A stretch of DNA of 64,000 nt from Zea mays (Eukaryota; Streptophyta; Magnoliopsida; Poales; Poaceae), in assembly GCF_902167145.1 (NCBI RefSeq), contig NC_050100.1, forward strand, positions 144,608,439 to 144,672,438, given 5' to 3'. Numbering within the stretch: the stretch's first letter is position 1; every line of letters starts with the position of its first letter. Under the pieces are notes generated by a model that was given only the letters and a program-made list of their open reading frames with translations, made no database searches and had not been told where the DNA came from. Of the stretch, positions 1 to 10,975 are shown in pieces. Made by a program: the position numbers and the translations under genes.

Positions 1-885
1 TGCCGACGCGATGAGCCTAGGCACCAGTGGTGCACTAGATCACAGACGGATAGGTGCAAATCACAATTTGAAGTAGGGCGAATTGATAGAGGTCGCAATT
101 ACTGGTAAATCCCCAACGTCGAACCCTCGCCACGACAATAGGCAGGACCACGCCGGAGGAGGGAGTGCGGCAAGAAATTGCCACCAAATCTCGGCCACCA
201 GAGCCCAACAATACTCGTAGGCACGTTCCTCAAGAGAATGCGAAGCTCTCTGAGTCCAAGTTCCAACCCAAACGACGACGCTCCACAACTTCACCCGTGG
301 CGACGCTTTTTCTTGATTTCCTGCGTGCTTGGTGGCTCTCACTGCGTGGCTCACGAAATTAGATGAGCAGGAGGGCGATGGGCTCGGTCCTTTATATACC
401 CAGCGTTGGTGGTCGGCGAACGATCCCTGATTTCTCGGTGAAGTCGGCGTAGATCATTGGGCAACGGTGGTGTCTGCGCAGAGCAAGGGGGTAGTGCTCC
501 GACACCCCGGGCCCACAGTCAGCGAGGCACGTACGTAGCAGGGCCACTGGCTGAGTCACTGACCAGGCGGACCCACTTGTCAGCGCAAAGTATCACACCA
601 CACGGGAGGGGTCTAGGTTGAGCGAGCGGATGAGGGTTAGTGGGCCGGGGAAGGGAAAATCGGCCCACGTGCGCTTGTATCTTTATCTTTTTATTTTTAT
701 TTTCTTTTTGAATTTGAGATTTGAATTTGATTGCAAATTTTGTTTGTGAGCTCCTTTCACAAATTGAGTGCACAATTAAAAGTACCATCATGAGAAATTA
801 TATTTACCTATTTATATTTTTAATTACAATATATATTCTTCCCCATTCTGTTTTAAACTTCGGATTTCCAATCTCAACATAATCC
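1..885. other. Unassigned left flank, no supported gene
   Basis: This is the sequence into which the CRM-like element at 891-4898 inserted. The first 650 bases are GC-rich and include a TATA-like run (tttatataccc, near 391) followed by short GC-rich motifs. From about 680 it becomes AT-rich with repeated 'gaatttga' words. A 97-residue minus-strand open frame at 61-354 matches nothing I recognise and has no codon or motif support. The mix of a TATA box and AT-rich tail resembles the untranslated regions of grass LTR elements or a decayed gene promoter, but I cannot decide between them. Confidence 0.4.
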
Positions 886-890
886 TAATG

Positions 891-1609
891 TGATAGGAAC
901 GGGGGTGCCCGATCTTCCGTCAGGTGAAGTTAACTATCGATTTGGTGGAGATGTCACACAGACGATCCGGCTTTCAATCAACACGACTAGAACCCCGCAA
1001 TCGCAGCACCACTTCTCCTCTGGTTATCAACCGTGCACTGCGCGATTGACCTCGCCACAAGGGCTAATTCCTGCCTGAGAATCAAAGAAACAAGCAAGAA
1101 CAAGAAAGAACACAATCTAGAATATTGTGGATGAATGATTAAGCTCACAAGTTAGGGTCTCATAAACCAATCTATGACGACTGTTCTTAACAGATCTAAC
1201 TTAAGAAAAACCCGAGCCCTAATGTGGTGGCGGCTATTGATTATATAAGGGTTAGGAGCGTGACTCCCTCCCTGGACACGCACTAATGGGCTCAACAAAG
1301 ATACACGGCCCAAAGGCCAAATTACGGTGTCGCAGCACCGAGACAGATTATGGGCCTCCACCTTGATCCGAACATCCTTGTTGGCCTTCCACGCCTCCAA
1401 GTCCTTCACCATGTCCTTGCTGGTCCTTTCCTTCATTCCTAAGTACAATTAATTCATTAGGTAGCACACTATTCTCAAATGGACAAGAATAAGTACATAG
1501 GAACGAGCTCACCTACGAATTCAATTGTCTTGCGCGTGAGCGAGTAATCAGAACTTGAACATCAACTAGGGGAGTGTTGTTTGAATCCATGGGAGTGATG
1601 TCCTCATCA
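891..1609 (-). repeat. 3' LTR of the CRM-like element
   Basis: This 719-bp LTR reads TGATGAGG at 1609 and ends at 891 on the minus strand. The part from about 1098 to 1609 is repeated with a few differences at 4386-4898, which is the remaining 5' LTR. Its first part encodes the last residues of the polyprotein (…ITPMDSNN… ending ITRSRARQLNS), with the stop at 1513. Confidence 0.85.
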
Positions 1610-4379
1610 TCCTCCCCCTCTTGAAGTAGAGTCGTCCTCGACTCAAGCTCATCCTCTTCCCCCAAATACAGTTTCAAATCTGCAATGTTAAATGTAGGAC
1701 TAACCCGGAACTCGGGAGGCAACTCAAGTTTATATGCATTATCATTTATTTTCTCCAAAATCTTATATGGACCAACAGCACGTGGCATCAATTTAGACTT
1801 TCTTAACTCTGGAAATCTATATTTTCTCAAGTGCAACCATACTAAATCACCCACTTCAAGCTTAACTGGTTTCTACGTTAACTACCAGCAATTCTATATT
1901 TTCAATCATCTTTTCAATGTTGGCTTTAGTTGAAGCATGAATTTTCAAAATAAAGTCAGCACGCTCCTTAGCATCACTATGTACTTGCTCGGTAGTAGGT
2001 AAAGGCAAAAGATCAATAGGAGCACGAGGGTTAAAGCCATACACTACCTGAAAAGGACTTACCTTGGTGGTGGAGTGTTCCGCCCAATTATATGCAAACT
2101 CCACAAACACTCTTCCCACATTTTCAAGTTTTTCTTCAATATTGCTCGCAGCATTGCAGACAATGTTCTATTCACAACTTCCGTTTGTCCATCAGTTTAG
2201 GGATGACAAGTAGTAGAAAACAACAATTTTGTCCCCAATTTGTTCCATAGAGTACGCCAAAAATGACTCAAGAATTTTACATCACGATCTGAAACAATAG
2301 TAGAAGGCATACCATGCAAATGAACAACCACAACAATAACGATCAATTGCATCAACTTTGAATGGCATCAAGTGCATCACGTTTTGTCCCCAATTTATCC
2401 CCAATTTGTTCCATAGAGTACGTCAAGTGCATCAACTTTGAAAAAGAGGTTAGCAATATGAATGGCATCATCCGTTTTGTGACAAGGTATAAAATGTGCC
2501 ATCTTAGAAAAACGATCAACCACAACAAAAACACTATCGCTCCCCCTCTTCGTCCTAGAAATATCTGCCCACGGAACTGAAGGAATAGGAAGAGGCATAT
2601 ACAAACCATGTGGGTTCAATCGTGACTTAGCTTTTTGACACGTCGTGCATCTTGCTACAAAGCGCTCAACATCACGCCGCATTCGAGGCCAAAAGAAGTG
2701 TGTGGACAGCACAGCCTCTGTCTTCTTGGCACCGAAGTGACCCATCAACCCACCACCATGCGCTTCCTGCAACAACAAAAGACAAACCGAACCAACTGGA
2801 ATGCATAGGCGGTTAGCTATAAACAAGTATCCATCATTTAGCACAAATTTATTCCATGTATGGCCCTCTTTACAATTTAATGCAACCTCCTTAAAATCAT
2901 CATCAAAAGCATATTGTCCCTTAATTGTTTCAAGTCCAAAAATACGACAATCAAGTTGAGACAACATAGCATAGCGTCTAGACAAAGCATCAGCAATTAC
3001 ATTATCATTCCCTTTTTTATGTTTAATGATGTAAGGAAAAGTTTCAAGAAATTCTACCCACTTAGCATGTCTACGGTCCAGATTTGTTTGACTACGAAGA
3101 TGCTTAAGTGACTCATGATCAGAATGAATAACAAATTCCTTAGACCACTAATAATGTTTCCATGTTTGCAAAGATCGTATGAGAGCATATAATTCTTTAT
3201 CATGAGTGGAATAATTAAGAACAGGGCCATTCAATTTCTCACTAAAATATGCAAGGGGTTTACCTCCTTGCATCAAAATAGCACGAATGCCAACTCCACT
3301 TGCATCACATTCGAGTTCAAAAGTCTTACCAAAGTCAGGAAGTTGGAGTAGTGGCGCGTGAGTAAGCTTCTCTTTTAAAAGAGCAAAAGAATCCTCTTGT
3401 GACTGCCCCCAATAAAATGAAACACCCTTCTTGGTCACCTCATGTAATGGGGCAGCGATGGTGCTGAAATCCTTCACGAAACGACGATAAAATCCTGCAA
3501 GTCCAAGAAAACTCCGCACTTGTGTCACCGTCGATGGCGTTGGCCAACTCTGAATAGCATGCACCTTGGCCTCATCAACCTCAATACCCTGTGGAGTGAC
3601 AACATAGCCAAGAAACGATACTTGTTGGGTGCAAAAGGTGCATTTATCAAGGTTAGCAAATAAGCGCGCGGCGCGCAAAGCATCAAAAACAGCTCGTAGA
3701 TGGTCAAGATGTTGAGATAAACAAGTGTTGTAGATCAATATATCATCAAAATAAACCACCACAAATTTTCCAATAAATGGACGCAAAACCTCGTTCATCA
3801 AACGCATAAAAGTACTAGGGGCATTAGTTAATCCAAAAGGCATCACTAACCACTCATACAAGCCGAACTTGGTTTTAAAAGTAGTTTTCCATTCATCGCC
3901 TAATTTCATTCTAATTTGGTGGTACCCACTGCGCAAATCAATCTTAGAAAATATTTTAGAACCACTTAACTCATCAAGCATATCATCTAATCGAGGAATA
4001 GGATGACTGTACCGGATAGTGATGTTGTTAATAGCTCTACAATCTACACACATGTGCCAACTGCCATCTTTCTTTGGAACCAAAATGACAGGAACAGAAC
4101 AAGGACTAAGGATCTCACGTACATACCCGCGGTCCAAAAGGTCTTGGACTTAGGCTAAATCTCCTTAGTCTCCTCAGGATTTGCTCGATATGCAGCACGG
4201 TTGGGCAAGCTCGCTCCAGGAATCAAATCAATCTGGTGCTCAATCCCACGAATGGGAGGAAGTCCTAGAGGTAACTTAGAGGGAAAAACATCTCGGAACT
4301 GCTGCAAAAGGTTAGTCACACATGCAGGCAAAGTGCTAGCAATATCATCAATAGAAAAGAAAGCATCTTTGCAAACCAA
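1513..4379 (-). pseudogene. pol: Broken chromovirus pol polyprotein
   Basis: Pieces in order on the minus strand are a pre-RT segment (4379-4155), reverse transcriptase plus RNase H (4137-3148), integrase zinc finger and core (2985-2395), the rest of integrase (2119-1862) and its C-terminal part (1854-1513). The RT has the catalytic YFDD motif at 3753-3742. Integrase shows the HHCC finger ([12 protein letters not shown] … CTTCQKAK). A stop at about 3147 follows WKHY in RNase H, in frame with the next segment. Frameshifts separate the other pieces. After VPWADIS the stretch expected to carry the first catalytic Asp of integrase is missing, and 2290-2450 is scrambled. No gag or protease remains. 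It cannot make an active product. Confidence 0.88.
1610..1622 (-). other. Polypurine tract of the CRM-like element
   Basis: The minus strand reads AAGAGGGGGAGGA immediately before the LTR start TGATGAGG. This is the usual plus-strand priming site of an LTR retrotransposon. It is also translated: it codes for part of the Q-E-G-E-D stretch of the polyprotein, so priming site and coding sequence overlap. Confidence 0.8.
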
Positions 4380-4385
4380 GGCATA

Positions 4386-4898
4386 GCAACAATCAAGAAC
4401 ACAATCTATAATATTGCGGATGAATGATTAAGCTCACAAGTTGGGGTCTCACAAACCGATCTACGGCGACTCTTCTTGACAGATCTAACTTAAGCAAAAC
4501 CCGAGCCCTAATGTGGTGGCGGCTATTGATTATATAAGGGTTAGGAGCATGACTCCCTCCCTGGACATGCCCTAATGGGCTCAACAAAGATACATGGCCC
4601 AAAGGCCAAATTACGGTGTCACAGCACCGAGACAGATTATGGGCCTCCACCTTGATCCGAACGTCCTTGCTGGCCTTCCACGCATCTAAGTCTTTCACCA
4701 TATCCTTGCTGGTCCTTTCCTTCATTCCTAAGTACAATTAATTCATTAGGTAGCACACTATTCTCAAATGCACAAGAATAAGTACATAGGAACGAGCTCA
4801 CCTGCGAATTCAATTGTCTTGCGCGTGAGCGAGTAATCGGACCTTGAACATCAACTAGGGGAGTGTTGTTTGAATCCATGGGAGTGATGTCCTCATCA
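4386..4898 (-). repeat. Truncated 5' LTR of the CRM-like element
   Basis: This is a copy of the first part of the LTR at 1098-1609, starting TGATGAGG at 4898 next to TAATG of the target-site duplication. Similarity stops near 4386-4395, where pol sequence (MVCKDAFF…) begins. About 200 bp of the LTR end plus everything through protease has been deleted here. Confidence 0.8.
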
Positions 4899-4903
4899 TA
4901 ATG

Positions 4904-5114
4904 TGAATATAAATCCTACAAATTTTTAATATTATTATTTATCCTCCCTCCAATTTTCAATTCTAGAAGTAACAAATTACTATTACCATTTAATTATCTC
5001 ATTTTCTATTTTATAGTTGCATCGATAATTTGAGGTCAATTTTTATGTTTTCAATAAAATGTATTACAACAACATCATCAACAAGAGATGTATATTTCTT
5101 TATTTATTTATTGG
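4904..5114. other. AT-rich spacer between two elements
   Basis: This lies between the CRM-like element and the Tat element starting at 5115. It is AT-rich and non-coding, with no motif I recognise. Confidence 0.5.
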
Positions 5115-5545
5115 TGTTGGCCACTTGCTCTTAAATGCTATGAGTTAAGAACAAGGCAACACAAATGTTAATGGTTAAAGACCTTCGTCCTTCGAAGCAT
5201 TATCTCCCTTAGGATATAATGATCCTTAGACGAAGGTTATGAAGGACAAACCTTCATCATCTCAATATATAATGAAGAGCAGGGACATATGAGACATATA
5301 AAGAACATGAATAACCATATCAAATCATTAGATTATCTATATTCTTTATTATATGATCATGAACGAATATTAATGACATTAAATTACATTTGTACCTTCG
5401 GCTTGACAGAATGTAAGAATCCAAGAGTGACGTGCGAGTGAATACAAGTTAGTGTGAACAGTATGGGGGTACTGTTCATTTATTTATAGGCACGAGACAA
5501 AGCCCGAACAAAATTACATTCATGTCCTTGATAACTAATCATGGC
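5115..5545 (-). repeat. 3' LTR, distal part (split by nested element)
   Basis: This segment matches the 5' LTR from 24409 onward (TGTTGG…CACTTG, then the AAGAACAAGGCAACAC block). It stops at ATGGC (5541-5545), the target-site duplication of the nested element. The other part of the LTR resumes at 14981. Confidence 0.85.
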
Positions 5546-6148
5546 TGTTGGGGGTATGCTTCATCGTCGAAGATCCTGTAAGAAGAAACACCGTCGACAG
5601 ATCCTCTCAAAAGAAGTGCCGAAGATATCATCCATAAAGCTTCAGCATAGTGGCATGTCTCAAGACGAAGGACTGCACCGACTTAAAGATGAAATGACCG
5701 ATTGATCCATGAGAGTCTGTGTCATAATTGTAATCTTTTGTAAAGGGCATGAATGTAATATCTCAAAGGCTATGCCCTGTGCCTATAAATAGATGAATAG
5801 TACCCCCGTACTGTTCACGCTGGCTTGTATTCACTCGCACGTCACACTCAGATTCTCACCTTCTGTCAAGCAGAAGGTATAAATGTAATTCAATATTATC
5901 CATGTTTATTCATGATTATATAATAAAAATGTTTGAATGATATCATATGATTATTCATGTTTTTATGTGTCATATGATCATGCTTTCCATTGTATATTGA
6001 GATGATGAAGGTACGTCCTTCATGACTTTCGTCTGAAGATCATTATATCCTAAGGGAAATAATGCTTCGAAGGACGAAAGGTCTTTAATCATTAACTTTT
6101 GTGTTGCCTTGTTCTTAATTCATAGCATTTGAGAACAAGTCCCCAACT
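5546..6148 (+). repeat. 5' LTR of the nested Tat element
   Basis: It starts TGTTGGGGG and ends …GTCCCCAACT, where the 3' copy has …GTCCCCAACA, so the terminal CA has mutated to CT. It contains a TATA box and a short inverted repeat. Confidence 0.93.
5784..5820 (+). promoter_or_regulatory. LTR TATA box and start-site inverted repeat
   Basis: TATAAAT at 5784-5790 is followed a few bases later by a near-palindrome. In the 3' LTR copy (around 14627-14648) it is perfect: GAACAGTAC, a short C-rich loop, then GTACTGTTC. Spacing of roughly 10-30 bases from the TATA box puts the hairpin at or just after the expected transcription start. Confidence 0.65.
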
Positions 6149-6149
6149 T

Positions 6150-6160
6150 TGGCGCCCACC
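6150..6160 (+). other. Primer-binding site of the nested Tat element
   Basis: TGGCGCCCACC lies two bases after the LTR end. The first ten or so bases are complementary to the usual 3' end of plant tRNA-Lys; that assignment is from memory of the tRNA and not checked. The same site occurs in the other three Tat elements of the window, with GTCC for GCCC in the minus-strand copy. Confidence 0.7.
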
Positions 6161-6191
6161 TCCGGTGAACTCACTTCCATTTTTTGAGCTG

Positions 6192-9100
6192 ATGGCTTCG
6201 TTCAACAATCAAATCGAAGCTGCTTCGGCTACGAAGCTGGTGCTCCCGATAACAGGCGGTTCATGCTCAGAGCCAGCCAACAAGAAGCAGAAGAAGGAGG
6301 CCCAGAGAAGGGTACAACATGTTGGGGTGCAGGGACCCTTCATCAAGTCAAAATGGTCCCACATCCCAATTACCTTCTCCCAAGAGGACCTTCAGCTCAA
6401 GGATTACCCTCACAATGATGCTATGGTCATATCTTGTGTCATCAAGGGATTTCTAGTCCACAATGTTCTGGTTGATACAGGCAGTGCAGCGGATATCATA
6501 TTTGCTAAGGCCTTCAGACAAATGCAAGAGCCAGAGGATAAGATCCATGATGCCACACACCCTCTTTGTGGTTTCGGAGAAAGGTAGATTGTAGCACTTG
6601 GCAAGATCACAATGCCAGTGACCTTCGGATTTGTCCACAATACAAGAACTGAACAGGTTGTGTTTGATATTGTTGACATGGAATACCCCTACAATGCAAT
6701 CATTGGTCGTGGAACACTCAACGCATTCGAAGCAATTCTTCATCCAGCATATCTATGCATGAAGATACCTTCGGATCAAGGGCCTATTGCTATTCATGGA
6801 AGTCAGGAAGCTGCCAGAAAGGCTGAAGGAAATTGGACAGACTCAAAAGCAATCCACAATATAGATGGAGCCAAAGCTTGTGAACAATATAAGTACAGAA
6901 GAGAGAAGGCTGCTTCGGCTGATCAGCCGAAGCCCATGCTTCTATGTGAAGACATGGCAGAGCAGAAGGTATTGCTGGGGTCACAATTATCTGAAGAGCA
7001 GGAGAAAACCTTGATAAGGTTTTTATTCAACAACAAAGATGTTTTTGCATGGTCAGGCAACGATCTCTATGGTGTCAACAGGGACGTCATTGAACATTCA
7101 ATCAATGACGATCCATCCTTCAGACCCAGGAAGCAAAAGCTTCGGAAAATGTCTGACGATAAAGCCGAAGGTGCTCGAAACGAAGTAAAAAGACTTCTCA
7201 GTGCTGGTGTCATTAGAGAAGTAAAATACCCAGAATGGCTAGTCAACACTATTATGGTGAAGAAGGCCAATGGTAAATGGAGAATGTGCATTGATTTTAC
7301 TGATCTGAACAAGGCTTGTCCAAAGGATGAGTTCCCATTACCAAGAATAGATTCTCTAGTAGATCCAGCAGCTTCGTCAGAGCTCATGAGTCTACTAGAT
7401 TGTTATTCAGGCTACCACCAAATCTGGATGAAGAAGGAAGATGAGCCAAAGACCAGCTTCATAACCCCCAGTGGTACATATTGTTATCTTCGGATGCTTG
7501 AGGGGCTCAAGAATGCTGGAGGAAGCTTCAGCAGGATGACAGCCAAGGTTCTTCATTCTCAGATAGGCAGAAATGTACTAACATATGTTGATGATATCAT
7601 AGTGAAGAGCACGAAGCAAGAAAACCACATTACTGATTTGCAGTGCTAATTTTAGGCAAGCTGGCCTAAAATTAAATCCAGAAAAATGTGTCTTCGGAGT
7701 GAAGAAGGGCAAGTTCCTTGGCTGTCTACCCAAGCAAGATCGAAGCTATCCTTCGAATGGAGCCGCCAAGCACAAAGAAGGGGGCCCAACGACTGACAGG
7801 AAGACTGGCATCTTTGAATCGATTTATATCTAGATCAGCAGAAAGAAATTTACCATTTTTTGAAGTACTAAAGTCAGCTGAAGTTTTTCAATGGGGCCCA
7901 ACTCAACAAAAAGCTTTCGAAGAGCTGAAGCAATACCTGATTGATTTAACAACATTAACTCCACCTGTGCTAGTGGCTCCATTGCTATTGTATGTGGCAG
8001 CTTCACACTCTGCAGTGTGTGCGATGCTTGTACAAGAGAAGCTTGAAGGACAAGCTAAAAAGCAAGTCCCAGTATACTTTGTCTCCGAAGTTTTGAGTTT
8101 ATCAAAGAAAAACTATACAGAATTGGAGAAGGTGTTGTATGCTGTGTTAATGGCGTCCGGGAAGCTTCGGCATTATTTTCAAGCATATCACATAATTGTT
8201 CCTTCATCACAGCCCCTGAAGGATATCATGAGGAATAGAGAAGCTACTGGAAGGATTGGAAAGTGGGCCACGGAGCTTAATGAATTCACTATTGACTATG
8301 TGCACAGATCTTCAATTCAATCCCAAGCGCTAGCAGATTTCATCGCTGATTGGACGCCAGGGGCTCACGAAGAGGGGACAAGCAAAGATGCCAAAGCTTG
8401 GACAGTGTTTTGCGATGGTTCTTGGGGAGCCTTCGGTGCAGGAGCAGCTGCGGTCCTAGTGGCACCTTCAAAAGTCAAAACATGTTATGTAGTCAAACTG
8501 GATTTCAGTTGCACAAATAATATTGCTGAGTACAAAGCACTTCTTTTGGGGCTTTGGAAATTAAGGGCAATGGGAATAAGAAGGGCCATCTTAAAGACTG
8601 ATTCTCCAGTTATTGTTGGCCACATGGACAAAAGTAGCAAGGCATGAGATCCGAAGCTTGAAAGATATCTGGATACAGTTCGAAGGTTGGAAGCTTCATT
8701 CGAAGGTTTTTCTGTCAAGAATATTCCAAGTGGCAAAAATGATCATGAAGATTTGCTAGCCAAATCAGCGGCTCAGGGGCTCCCCCTACCCTCGGAAGTA
8801 TTTTTTGAAACAATAAAAGCACCTTCGGTTGAGCTCATGGAGAGAGCAGTGCTTACTATTTCTCCAGTACACAATGAAGACTGGAGAACTGAAATAATAT
8901 CTTTCCTCCAAGGCAATTGTCTTTCATGTGACGAAGCTTATAACAAGAGAATGGAGGCAAGAACAAGACCATATGTGATAATAGAAGGGGAATTGTATAA
9001 ACATGGAGTTTGTTCACCACTCCTCAAGTGTTTATCAAGAACTGAAGGTATGGAATTAATGAAAGAGATACATGCAGGTCTGTGTGGATCTCACATTAGA

Positions 9101-10103
9101 TCTAGGCCCTTGTTGGGAAAAGTTTTTCGACAAGGATTTTACTGGCCGAAGACAACTTTGGATGCAGCAGAATTAGTTCAAAATGTGAAGGCTGTCAAAA
9201 ATGTGCAAAAGACCAGAAGCAACCTTCTTCTCTCACTCAATTAATACAGCCCACTTGGCCATTGCAAAGGTGGGGCCTCGATTTGCTAGGCCCACTTCCA
9301 CCAGCACAATGAAATCTAAAATATGTTGTGGTGGCGGTAGAGTATTTTTCCAAGTGGATTGAGGCGAAGTCTTTACCCACAATAACTTCGGTCACCGTCC
9401 AGAAATTCTTCTGGCAAAACATTGTTTGTCGTTTAAGAGTGCCGAAGGATATTACTGTAGACAACGGAACACAGTTCGATGCTGAAGCTTTCGAGGAATT
9501 CTGTGAACAAATTGGCACAAAGATTCATTTTGCATCGGTCAGACATCCGGAGTCAAATGGACTTGTTGAAAGAGCTAATGGCATTATAATGACGGGAATA
9601 ATGAAGTTAATCTTCAATCAGCCTAGAGGAAAGTGGCTAGATGAATTGATCAAAGTGGTGTGGAGCCACAACACAATAAAATCAAGGTCAATAGGTTTTA
9701 CACCATTCAAACTATTGTTTGGTGATGAAGCAATAACCCAGAAGAAGCTAAGGCAGGATCAATAAGAACAGTGGCTTCGGCAGAGGACGAAGCTGATTAT
9801 TCTGTGGCAAAAGATGCTATAGAAGGGATCAGGCTTCAGGCCGTGGAGAATATCAATAAATACCAAGCCAAAACAATAAAATGACATGACAGAAAAGTTC
9901 GGCTAAAGAACATTAAGCCAGGGCATTTGGTACTTCGGAGAGTGGCCAGCCCAGATACAGTAGGCAAGCTACAACTGAAGTGGGAAGGACCTTTTCTAGT
10001 AGTATCTTCGTCAAGACCCGGTTCTTACAGATTGAAGGATATGGATGGCAACGACATTCCTAGATCTTGGAATGCGGATGAGCTTCGACGATATTATGTC
10101 TAG
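6192..10103 (+). pseudogene. pol: Broken Tat pol polyprotein without gag
   Basis: The frame opens at ATG 6192 (MASFNN…), and the same start is found in the related element at 24366. Retropepsin has an intact DTG at 6474-6482. RT has YVDDI near 7584. RNase H follows, then a second RNase H-like domain (FCDGSW … NNIAEY … KTDS) characteristic of the Tat lineage, then an HHCC integrase finger and core (TVDNGTQFD … VERANG). Defects: TAG at 6585-6587 where the relative has CAG, a frameshift with loss of about nine residues near 7650-7727, TGA at 8645-8647 consistent with CGA, and further shifts near 9170-9330 and 9760. The integrase tail ends at TAG 10101-10103. No gag domain precedes protease. Confidence 0.9.
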
Positions 10104-10279
10104 TTTGATGTAATCTTTTTATTTTTCCTATGGCACCCTTTTCCTTTCCAAAGGGGGAGAAAGGTTTTTAATGGGGCCATAGCATGTAATTTCTCTTTTT
10201 CTTATTCAGCTCTACGAGAGCAAAATCCCAAATGTAAATGTAAAAGTTGAGCATGCACCATCGAGTGCAGGGAAAAAGG

Positions 10280-10620
10280 AAAAAACTGGGAGAAGCTCGA
10301 AAGTCGTCCCTAAGGGGATGCAGAGCACGACGAAGCTACAAAAAGTCGTTCCTAAGGGAGCGCAGCGTAAGTTTTCTGCTCAAAAGTCGTTGCCAAGGGA
10401 ATGCAGAGCTTACAGCGAAAAGTCAACGCTGATACCGCCGAAATATAAGGCGAAGCGCGAAAAGTCAACGCGAATACCACCAAAATAGAAGGCGAAGAAG
10501 TTCAAAAGATGTTCCTTAGGGAATGCAGAACTTACACCGAAAAATAAACGGTGTAGCCGAAAAATAAACGACAAAGAGATTCCAGTCATTCCTTAGGGAA
10601 TGAAGGTTGTGGATGAAGCT
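10280..10620 (+). repeat. Imperfect tandem repeats between pol and antisense gene
   Basis: Six or so degenerate units contain a core like AAAGTCGTTCCTAAGGG followed by ATGCAGAGC and 'gaagaag/ataccaccgaaata' spacers. Equivalent arrays with the same core lie at the same place in the other Tat elements (18985-19335, 33715-34125, 53127-53425). No open frame runs through it. It sits where the sense and antisense transcription units converge. Confidence 0.75.
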
Positions 10621-10975
10621 TCAGATGTGTGTGTGTTTGGGCATTCATTCGCACGACACATTACATCATACATTTGCATTCATAAACATTCATTTAGACA
10701 TACATAGGATCATCATCATCATAACATACAGACACAGGCAGATGCTTCGGCTATAAAGATAAGGCTTCGGCAAAAAGGAAAAAGAAGCAGTTTCATGCTT
10801 CGTTGTGTACGAAAAGAAGGGAAGGTGTTTTTCGCCTTCGGCTCAAAAAATACTAGTTTCGTCCACATCAAAGCAGCTTATACATGGACAAAAAGGTAAA
10901 AATATATTACAAAGTATGTACAAATTTACAGAATTAGTATTTGATTCTTAAATTACAAATATTTTTACAACGATA

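Larger units (their letters stand above)
891..4898 (-). mobile_element. Deleted Ty3/gypsy chromovirus, CRM-like
   Basis: The element is bounded by a perfect 5-bp target-site duplication, TAATG at 886-890 and 4899-4903, so both outer ends are original. On the minus strand the LTR begins TGATGAGG at 4898 and at 1609, and the 3' LTR ends CCTATCA at 891. Inside lie retropepsin-distal sequence, reverse transcriptase, RNase H and integrase, all broken. The end of the 5' LTR, the primer-binding site, gag and protease are missing: the 5' LTR copy is fused directly to pol near 4386. The pol frame continues through the polypurine tract into the LTR, a trait described for CRM-type centromeric chromoviruses. 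The lineage call is inference from that trait and the RT/integrase style. Confidence 0.85.

Noticed and set aside
61..354. 97-residue minus-strand open frame
   Set aside because: No motif, no intron or homologue I recognise, and overlapping plus-strand frames of similar length.
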